NCBI GenBank assembly: GCA_045598325.1
Contig: JAZLLT010000050.1
Location: 1-64,000 of the forward strand
Direction: 5' to 3'
DNA: 64,000 nt
Origin: RUG14130 sp045598325
GTDB lineage: Bacteria; Bacillota; Clostridia; Christensenellales; Aristaeellaceae
A model generated the notes under the pieces. That model made no database searches and had not been told where the DNA came from. It worked only from the letters and a program-made list of their open reading frames with translations. Below, in pieces: positions 52,344 to 59,119 of this stretch (its first letter is position 1; every line of letters begins with the position of its first letter). Both the position numbers and the translations under genes were made by a program.

Positions 52344-53744
52344 ATGAAACAGTTCATGGATGATGATTTCCTACTTTCCACCCCTACTGCCGTCAAACTG
52401 TATCATGAGTATGCCGAGTGCATGCCCATCATCGATTATCACTGCCATCTGAATCCCAAAGAGATCGCCGAAAACAAGCCGTTCCGCAATGTGACCGAGT
52501 TATTTTTGGGCGGTGACCACTACAAGTGGCGCTTCATGGCGACCATGGGCGTGGATGACAAATTCATCCGCGGCGACGGCGACGATTATGATAAGTTCCT
52601 CGCCTACGCCAAGTGCATCTCCGTTGCCATCGGCAATCCCCTCTATCACTGGACTCACCTCGAACTCAAGCGCGTTTTCGGCATCACCGAGACCCTGAAC
52701 GAGGACACCGCGCCCGCCATCTGGGAAAAGTGCAACGCGCTGCTGGCGACGCCTGAATTCCTTCCCCGCAACCTCATCAAGAAGTTCAATGTGAAGGTCG
52801 TCTGCACCACCGACGATCCCGCCGACAGCATGGAATACCACGCCCGGCTCAAAAAAGAGGGCTTCGAGGTAAAGGTGCTGCCCACCTACCGCCCCGACAA
52901 GGCCGTGAAGATTAACTTCCCCGGTTTTACCGATTATATTCCAAAACTTGCGAAAGTCGCGGGCATGGAAATCGCGTCCGTCAATGATGTGCTCGCCGCC
53001 CTGCGCGTGCGCGCAGACTTCTTCGCCTCCATCGGCTGCCGTCTGTCCGACCACGATTTTTACTCCGTGCCCTACGCTCCCGCTGATTATGACACCGTGA
53101 ACGCCATCTTTAAAAAGGCCATGAAGGGCGAAGCGGTCTCCCCCGCCGAAGCCGAGCAGTACCGCACCTACCTCATGATCAAACTGGGCTGCATGTACGC
53201 GGAACTGGGCTGGACCCAGCAGTATCACATGAATGCCCAGCGCAACAATAACACCCCCATTTTCAACAAATACGGCGCCGATGTGGGCTTTGACTCCATC
53301 AGTGACGAGCCCATTTCCGCCAAACTCAACGCGCTGATGAACGAGCAGGAGAAGGCCGGAAAGCTCCCCCGCACGATCCTCTACACCCTGAACCCCGGCG
53401 CCAACTATGTGTTGGGCACCACCTGCGGCAACTTCCAGACCGAAGCGGGCATCCCCGGCAAGATCCAGTTCGGCTCCGCCTGGTGGTTCTGCGATCAGAG
53501 AGACGGCATGGAGGAGCAGATGAAGACCCTCGCCGCCCTCGGCTCCCTGTCCTGCTTCGTGGGCATGCTGACCGACAGCCGTTCCTTCGTCTCCTATCCC
53601 CGCCACGAGTACTTCCGCAGGATTCTGTGCGACATCCTCGGCAAGTGGGTGGAGAACGGCGAGTTCCCCATGGACGAGAAAGCGCTCAAGACCATCGTGC
53701 AGGGCATCTGCTACAATAACGCCCTCAACTACTTCAAATTCTGA
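52344..53744 (+). CDS. uxaC: Glucuronate/galacturonate isomerase
   Basis: 466 aa. Converts D-glucuronate to fructuronate and D-galacturonate to tagaturonate, the entry of uronic acids to central metabolism. Start at MKQFMDDDFLL, the family N-terminus; motifs IIDYHCHLNP (metal His), LSDHDFY and SRSFVSYPRHEYFRRILC near the end. A start at 52275 would add 23 residues and be leaderless. Pairs with GH105 in pectin use. Confidence 0.93.
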   Translation: MKQFMDDDFLLSTPTAVKLYHEYAECMPIIDYHCHLNPKEIAENKPFRNVTELFLGGDHYKWRFMATMGVDDKFIRGDGDDYDKFLAYAKCISVAIGNPLYHWTHLELKRVFGITETLNEDTAPAIWEKCNALLATPEFLPRNLIKKFNVKVVCTTDDPADSMEYHARLKKEGFEVKVLPTYRPDKAVKINFPGFTDYIPKLAKVAGMEIASVNDVLAALRVRADFFASIGCRLSDHDFYSVPYAPADYDTVNAIFKKAMKGEAVSPAEAEQYRTYLMIKLGCMYAELGWTQQYHMNAQRNNNTPIFNKYGADVGFDSISDEPISAKLNALMNEQEKAGKLPRTILYTLNPGANYVLGTTCGNFQTEAGIPGKIQFGSAWWFCDQRDGMEEQMKTLAALGSLSCFVGMLTDSRSFVSYPRHEYFRRILCDILGKWVENGEFPMDEKALKTIVQGICYNNALNYFKF

Positions 53745-53780
53745 AAAAGGACGGCGCGGTGAAAAGCCGCGCCGGTTTTT

Positions 53781-54626
53781 ATGAGAGAACTGAGTGTTTC
53801 GATTTTGAAAGAAAAACTGGCGGAAGCGATCCTGTCTGCCAGTTATGACATCAGTCCCGACATTTACGAAAAGGTATCGTCCCGCGCAGCCGGCGATGAA
53901 AGCCCCGTTGCACGGGATGTGCTTTGCCGCATCCGCGAAAACTACGACATCGCCTCCCGCGACCGCGTCGCCATCTGTCAGGACACGGGCATGTGCGTCG
54001 TTTTCGTTGAGATCGGTCAGGAAGTCCACTTTACGGACGGATTTCTCGGTGACGCGGTGAGCGAAGCCGTGGAGAAAGCGTACAAAGACGGATATCTGCG
54101 CAAGAGCGTGGTCCGCGACCCGCTTTACGACCGCGTGAACACGGGCACCAACACACCTGCCGTCCTGCACACCTCCATCGTGCCCGGTGACAAGGTGAAT
54201 GTGACCGTCATCTGCAAAGGCTTCGGCTCGGAGAACATGTCCCGCGTGGGCATGCTGACTCCCGCCATGGGAGAGCAGGGTGTCATCGACTTCGTGACGG
54301 ATGTGGTGCGGAACGCAGGCGCCAATCCCTGCCCGCCCATCATCCTCGGCGTCTGCATCGGCGGCGACTTTGAGCAGGCGGCGCTCACGGCAAAGAAAAT
54401 GACCGCCCGTCCCGTGGGAAGCCATAACGCAAACCCGAAGTACGCGGCTTTGGAAGACAAACTCATGACTTCCGTTAATGCCCTCGGCATCGGTCCCGCA
54501 GGTTTCGGCGGAAACACCACCTGCCTCGCAATCAATGTGGAAGCGCTCCCCACCCACATCGCGGGTATGCCCGTAGCGGTCAATGTATGCTGCCACTGCT
54601 CCCGCCACGCGGTCATTGAGATTTGA
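53781..54626 (+). CDS. Fumarate hydratase class I, alpha subunit
   Basis: 281 aa. [4Fe-4S] fumarase alpha chain, interconverting fumarate and malate with the next gene product. Cluster Cys candidates: CQDTGMCVVF, ILGVCIGG and VNVCCHCSRH. Motif GFGSENMSRVGML is typical. The last bases overlap a shadow frame, but the beta gene starts 10 bases after the stop. Some relatives are L-tartrate dehydratases; fumarase is favoured by the malic enzyme nearby. Confidence 0.9.
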   Translation: MRELSVSILKEKLAEAILSASYDISPDIYEKVSSRAAGDESPVARDVLCRIRENYDIASRDRVAICQDTGMCVVFVEIGQEVHFTDGFLGDAVSEAVEKAYKDGYLRKSVVRDPLYDRVNTGTNTPAVLHTSIVPGDKVNVTVICKGFGSENMSRVGMLTPAMGEQGVIDFVTDVVRNAGANPCPPIILGVCIGGDFEQAALTAKKMTARPVGSHNANPKYAALEDKLMTSVNALGIGPAGFGGNTTCLAINVEALPTHIAGMPVAVNVCCHCSRHAVIEI

Positions 54627-54636
54627 GGAGGAAGAC

Positions 54637-55185
54637 ATGGAAAAGAAACTGATGCTTCCCCTCTCTTGGGAAGACATTGATGATCTGCACGCCGGCGACA
54701 GCGTGCTGCTGACGGGATACACCTACACCGGGCGCGATCAGGCGCACAAGCGGCTCGTCGCCTGCATGGACGAGGACCGTTCCCTGCCCGTCGATATCCG
54801 TAATGCCGCCATCTACTATGTCGGTCCCGCTCCCGCCTCTCCCGGTCACGCCGTAGGTCCCGCGGGTCCCACCACCTCCTACCGCATGGATGCCTTCGCG
54901 CCGCGGCTCATGGACAGTGGGCTCAAGGTGATGATCGGTAAAGGTCAGCGGAATCAGGCGGTCAAGGACGCCATCATCCGCAACCACTGCGTGTATTTTG
55001 CCGCCATCGGAGGAGCAGCCGCGCTGCTGTCCAGTCATATTGTGAATAGCGAAGTGCTGGCATATGATGATCTGGGGCCCGAAGCCATTCACAGGTTCGA
55101 AATCAAAGACTTCCCCGTGACCGTGGCATTTGACTGCCACGGAGGAGATCTGTATAAGGAAGGTCCGGAGAAGTACAGGAAATAG
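54637..55185 (+). CDS. Fumarate hydratase class I, beta subunit
   Basis: 182 aa, GAGGAGG upstream. Swivelling domain that completes the active site: LHAGDSVLLTGYTYTGRDQAHKR, VGPAGPTTSYRMD, MIGKGQRNQAV and FPVTVAFDCHGGDLY (shown in part). Translated with the alpha subunit as an alpha2-beta2 enzyme. Confidence 0.92.
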   Translation: MEKKLMLPLSWEDIDDLHAGDSVLLTGYTYTGRDQAHKRLVACMDEDRSLPVDIRNAAIYYVGPAPASPGHAVGPAGPTTSYRMDAFAPRLMDSGLKVMIGKGQRNQAVKDAIIRNHCVYFAAIGGAAALLSSHIVNSEVLAYDDLGPEAIHRFEIKDFPVTVAFDCHGGDLYKEGPEKYRK

Positions 55186-55192
55186 CGCTGTA

Positions 55193-55240
55193 CCCGCCTC
55201 ATCCGTCACCTGTGGTGACACCTTCCCCGGAGGGGAAGGC
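55193..55240. repeat. Double-hairpin intergenic repeat (gut-Clostridia type)
   Basis: Two perfect hairpins in series: GTCACC tgt GGTGAC and CCTTCCCC gga GGGGAAGG, after CCTCATCC. From memory, elements of this shape are common in gut Clostridia genomes. Only one copy was found here. Confidence 0.65.
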
Positions 55241-55287
55241 AATGGGGAACGGTATCTTCGGTCACTTCCCCATGATTGAAAGGTAAG

Positions 55288-55322
55288 AAAAACAGGAGCG
55301 GCGTTTCGCTGCTCCTGTTTTT
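55288..55322. terminator. Bidirectional terminator between fumB and malic enzyme
   Basis: Arms AAAAACAGGAGC and GCTCCTGTTTTT with an 11-base loop; it serves both converging operons. Confidence 0.9.
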
Positions 55323-55331
55323 CTGTTTGTT

Positions 55332-56504
55332 TCAGATTCTCGCTACTCCGGTCTTTCTGGCAGCTTCGGCGACGGCTTCGGCTACCTTCTTGGCAACATT
55401 CTTGTCAAGGGCGGAGGGCATGATGTTTTCGGCGGTGATCTCATCGTCCGGCACATAGGCGGCGATGGCCTTTGCGGCGGCGATCTTCATCTCGTCATTG
55501 ATATCGCTGGCGCGCACATCCAGAGCACCGCGGAAGATGCCGGGGAACGCGAGCACATTGTTGATCTGGTTCGGGAAGTCACTGCGTCCGGTACCGACGA
55601 CCGCCGCGCCCGCCGCAAGAGCGGCATCGGGCATGATTTCGGGAGTGGGGTTCGCCATAGGGAACAAAATGGCATCCTTCGCCATGGACTTGACCATTTC
55701 GGGAGTGACGCATCCGGGAGAAGATACGCCGATGAACACATCCGCGCCCGCGATGACTTCTGCGAGGCTGCCCTTGCGCATCTGCTGATTGGTGATTTCG
55801 GCCATTTCCGCCTTGACGGGATTGAGACCTTCGCGTCCCTTGTAGATGGCGCCCTGACGGTCGCACATCACGACATCCTTGAGACCCATGGAGATGAGCA
55901 GGCGAATGATGGCGATACCGGCAGCGCCGGCGCCGCTGGTGACCACGCGGATCTTGCCGATGTCCTTCTTTACGACCTTGAGGGCGTTGAGCAGAGCGGC
56001 AAGGCACACGACGGCGGTGCCGTGCTGGTCATCGTGGAAAATCGGGATGTCGCAGCATTCCTTCAGTTTCTTTTCGATTTCAAAGCAGCGGGGAGCGGAA
56101 ATGTCCTCGAGGTTGACGCCGCCGAAGGAGCCTGCCAGCAGGCGGACGGTATTGACGATTTCATCCACATCCTTGGATCGCACGCACAGCGGGATGGCAT
56201 CCACATCGCCGAAAGACTTGAACAGAGCGCACTTGCCTTCCATGACGGGCATGCCGGCCTCGGGGCCGATGTCGCCGAGTCCCAGCACGGCGGTACCGTC
56301 GGTCACAACGGCGACCAGATTGTTGCGGCGGGTGAGTTCGGAGGATTTGTTGACATCCTTCTGGATCTCCAGGCAGGGCTGGGCCGCGCCGGGGGGGTAG
56401 GGCAGAGAGAGGTCTTCTCGGGTGTTGAGCGGCGCGCGTACGATCATTTCGATTTTGCCATTCCACTCATAGTGCTTTTTGAGGGATTCTTCTGCGTAAT
56501 TCAT
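55332..56504 (-). CDS. NAD(P)-dependent malic enzyme
   Basis: 390 aa short-form malic enzyme. Decarboxylates L-malate to pyruvate. Start at 56504 after AAAGGAAC. Motifs: VAVVTDGTAVLGLGDIGP, IPIFHDDQHGTAVV (metal binding), TSGAGAAGIAIIRLL (Rossmann), CDRQGAIYKGR and FPMANPTPEIMPD. Ends the group fumarase-malic enzyme-dehydrogenase. Confidence 0.93.
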   Translation of the reverse strand: MNYAEESLKKHYEWNGKIEMIVRAPLNTREDLSLPYPPGAAQPCLEIQKDVNKSSELTRRNNLVAVVTDGTAVLGLGDIGPEAGMPVMEGKCALFKSFGDVDAIPLCVRSKDVDEIVNTVRLLAGSFGGVNLEDISAPRCFEIEKKLKECCDIPIFHDDQHGTAVVCLAALLNALKVVKKDIGKIRVVTSGAGAAGIAIIRLLISMGLKDVVMCDRQGAIYKGREGLNPVKAEMAEITNQQMRKGSLAEVIAGADVFIGVSSPGCVTPEMVKSMAKDAILFPMANPTPEIMPDAALAAGAAVVGTGRSDFPNQINNVLAFPGIFRGALDVRASDINDEMKIAAAKAIAAYVPDDEITAENIMPSALDKNVAKKVAEAVAEAARKTGVARI

Positions 56505-56521
56505 TTTCAGGTTCCTTTCGG

Positions 56522-57487
56522 TCAAATGTCACATTCGCGGATGACGGCCTTGAGCGCGTCGGAACTGGCTTTGAGGGCTTCCATTTCTTCGCCCATGAGT
56601 GGAGGAGTGAGTTTGCGCTCGATGCCCTTGCCGCTGACGATGCAGGGAATGGAGAGGCACACATCATGCAAACCGTAACTGCCGTCCATTAAGGAGGACA
56701 CGGTGAGCACCGCTTTTTTGTTGGTGAGGATGACTTCGCAGAGGCGTGCAACGGTGATGGCGATGGCGTAGAAGGTCGCGCCCTTGCGCTTGATGACCTC
56801 GCCGCCGGCGTTGCGCACATTCTGCTCGATGTCCTTGATATCCTTCTTGCCGCACTCATTGTGGTTGACGCAGATATGAGTGCAGTACTGGGTCATGATC
56901 ATGCCGGAGATGTTGGTCAGCGACCACGGGATGACCTGGCTGTCGCCGTGCTCACCGATGACATAGGCGTGAACGCTCTGGGGAGAGATGTCCACATGCT
57001 CGGCCAGCAGGGAGCGCAGACGGGAAGTATCCAGCATGGTGCCGGTGCCCAGCACCTGAGAAGCAGAAAGGTTCGTGCACTTCAGGATGGTGTAGGTGAT
57101 GATGTCGACGGGGTTGCTGACGACCACATAGATGGCGTCGGGAGCCGCGGCTGCGACCTGCGGGATCACCTGCTTGATGAGGCTGACATTGACCTTGGCA
57201 AGATCGATGCGGGTCTGACCGGGTTTGCGGCCGATGCCCGCGGTGATGACGACGATGTCGGAATCCTTGGCGTCCTCATATTCGCCGCCGTGGATGTCGA
57301 TATTGCCGCAGAAAGGCAGGCCGTGGCGGATGTCCATGACTTCACCATCGGCTTTGTCCTTGTTGATGTCGATGAGTACGATCTCGCTGCAGGTATTCAG
57401 GGCGGTCAGCGTGTAAGCGATGGTCGCGCCTACATTGCCCGCGCCCAGAATTGTGATTTTCTTACCGTTTTTTACCTTGTCAGACAT
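56522..57487 (-). CDS. L-lactate dehydrogenase-type enzyme (possible malate specificity)
   Basis: 321 aa. LDH/MDH superfamily: ILGAGNVGATIAYTL (NAD), VVVSNPVDIITYTIL, GEHGDSQVIPWSLTNI with the catalytic His. Overall it looks like L-LDH. But residue 87, in AGIGRKPGQTR, is Arg where LDH usually has Gln102, the residue that favours malate. Either activity is possible; the malic enzyme and fumarase neighbours fit malate. Upstream promoter at 57525-57553. Confidence 0.85.
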   Translation of the reverse strand: MSDKVKNGKKITILGAGNVGATIAYTLTALNTCSEIVLIDINKDKADGEVMDIRHGLPFCGNIDIHGGEYEDAKDSDIVVITAGIGRKPGQTRIDLAKVNVSLIKQVIPQVAAAAPDAIYVVVSNPVDIITYTILKCTNLSASQVLGTGTMLDTSRLRSLLAEHVDISPQSVHAYVIGEHGDSQVIPWSLTNISGMIMTQYCTHICVNHNECGKKDIKDIEQNVRNAGGEVIKRKGATFYAIAITVARLCEVILTNKKAVLTVSSLMDGSYGLHDVCLSIPCIVSGKGIERKLTPPLMGEEMEALKASSDALKAVIRECDI

Positions 57488-57524
57488 ATATCACATCTCC
57501 TTTGAGCAATATATCATTGCGGGA

Positions 57525-57553
57525 ATTATAGCACAAAACCGTTTTCATATCAA
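57525..57553 (-). promoter_or_regulatory. Promoter of dehydrogenase/malic enzyme genes
   Basis: TTGATA (57553-57548), 17 bases, TATAAT (57530-57525). GGAG precedes the gene. Confidence 0.8.
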
Positions 57554-57565
57554 AAGAATTTTTGA

Positions 57566-59005
57566 TTAAAACTCTGCATTTTCTGCGTCATTTTCCACGA
57601 TATTTTGTATCCAAACACCTTTTTTCAGCAGGATATAGCCCAAAATGACTTTGACGATGTTGATGAAGCAGCCGCCGAAGTAGACCGCGGGCGTGGTGAG
57701 GCTCGTGAAGCGTACAAGCGCCCAGACCAGCGGTACCGGGAAGACCCAGGTGTACACGCTGTCAAACAGCATGGTAATGAAGGTCTTGCCGCCCGCGCGG
57801 AGGATGAAGTATGCGCAGTGGGCAAAGCCCGAAATCGGCAGTTCGCAGGCGCAGATGCGGATGAGTTTCGTGGCGAGGGTGCGGGTCTCCGGCGTGGTCT
57901 GAGTGTAAATGCCGGGCAAGACGGAGGAAAGCGACACGAGCACCGCGCAGGTGCACAGGCAGATGATCTCCTCCAGCATGATCAGTTTCCTCGCGCTGCC
58001 CTTCGCGCCTTCCCAGTCGTTGGCGCCGAGGCTCTGCCCCACGAGGATGGAGGCGGCGGTGCCCATGGAGATGAACACCACATTGAACAGATTGTTGATG
58101 GTGTTGGTCACATTGATGGCGGCGACCACGGTGAGCCCCATGTAGGAATACTGGTGGGTGAGTTCCGCCATGCCGGTGGACCAGAGCAGTTCGTTGGCAA
58201 GGAGCGGAAGTCCCTTGATGCAGATGCTCTTGAGCAGTCCCGCGGGGATGCGGTAACTCTTGTAGACGGTGTTGAGGAAAGTGAGTTCCTCGCCTTTGCG
58301 CGCGCGTTTATGGGAGATAACCACGATGATGCCCATCTCCACATAGCGGGAAATGACCGTGGCGATAGCGGCGCCCTTCGCGCCCATGCCATGGATGAAG
58401 GAGCCGTGGTCGAAGATGAGCAGCCAGTTGAAGCAGAGGTTGGTGAGGACCGAGATGATGGACGCCACCATGGGCAGCTTCGTCTCCCCCGTCACGCGGA
58501 GCATTCCCGCATAAGCGTTGGTGACGGCAAAAGGAATAAGTCCCCAGAGGATAACGGTCATGTAGTCCATGCCCGCGGAAAGGGTCTCCGCGGCATCGAT
58601 CGCCGCTTCTTCTCCTTCACCCGCGGTGATGTAGCGGAGGACGAGCGGCTCTCTGCATACGCCGATGAAGACCGTGGCGATGACACCGACGATCGCCGCC
58701 ACATACAGTGCGAAGCGCATGGAATGGGTGACGCCTTTTTCATCATTCGCGCCGAAGAACTGGGCGCCGAAGATCGTCGCGCCGCTCATGCCGCCGAAAA
58801 TGCAGAGGTTGAACACGAAGACGATCTGGTTGCTGATGGAGACGCCGTTCATCTGATTTTCGCCCACCGCGCCGACCATGAGGTTGTCGAGGAGGGAAAC
58901 GAAATTCGAGATGCTGTTTTGGATGATAACGGGTATGATTATGGCAAGAACGGCTTTATAAAACGCCCTGTCGCCGAAATACCGTTTTTTGATGGTTTGA
59001 AGCAT
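57566..59005 (-). CDS. MATE-family multidrug exporter
   Basis: 479 aa, GGAGGGGG upstream. About twelve hydrophobic helices in two bundles. Family pattern: a first helix with IIPVIIQNSISNFVSLLDNLMVG (shown in part), then GLIPFAVTNAYAGMLR and GTAASILVGQSLGAND. Sodium- or proton-coupled export of cationic drugs or metabolites. Substrate not known. Confidence 0.88.
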   Translation of the reverse strand: MLQTIKKRYFGDRAFYKAVLAIIIPVIIQNSISNFVSLLDNLMVGAVGENQMNGVSISNQIVFVFNLCIFGGMSGATIFGAQFFGANDEKGVTHSMRFALYVAAIVGVIATVFIGVCREPLVLRYITAGEGEEAAIDAAETLSAGMDYMTVILWGLIPFAVTNAYAGMLRVTGETKLPMVASIISVLTNLCFNWLLIFDHGSFIHGMGAKGAAIATVISRYVEMGIIVVISHKRARKGEELTFLNTVYKSYRIPAGLLKSICIKGLPLLANELLWSTGMAELTHQYSYMGLTVVAAINVTNTINNLFNVVFISMGTAASILVGQSLGANDWEGAKGSARKLIMLEEIICLCTCAVLVSLSSVLPGIYTQTTPETRTLATKLIRICACELPISGFAHCAYFILRAGGKTFITMLFDSVYTWVFPVPLVWALVRFTSLTTPAVYFGGCFINIVKVILGYILLKKGVWIQNIVENDAENAEF

Positions 59006-59078
59006 GGGCCCCCTCCGGAAATTGATATGCCATTATAGCATACGGGCGCATGCTTTTCACGCATTAGCAGGTTAAAAA

Positions 59079-59106
59079 ACGCCCCGGAAGCACATTCCGG
59101 AGCGTT
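59079..59106 (-). terminator. Terminator of the GH106-like gene
   Basis: Arms ACGCCCCGGAA and TTCCGGAGCGT with one mismatch and a CACAT-type loop, then TTTTTTAACC on the minus strand. Confidence 0.85.
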
Positions 59107-59119
59107 TTCGTATGCCGGT

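Noticed and set aside
52500..54722. 740-aa minus-strand ORF
   Set aside because: It lies antisense to uxaC and both fumarase genes; no ribosome binding site or known domain.
57605..59038. 477-aa plus-strand ORF
   Set aside because: Antisense of the MATE gene with Asp/Glu/His-rich shadow composition.
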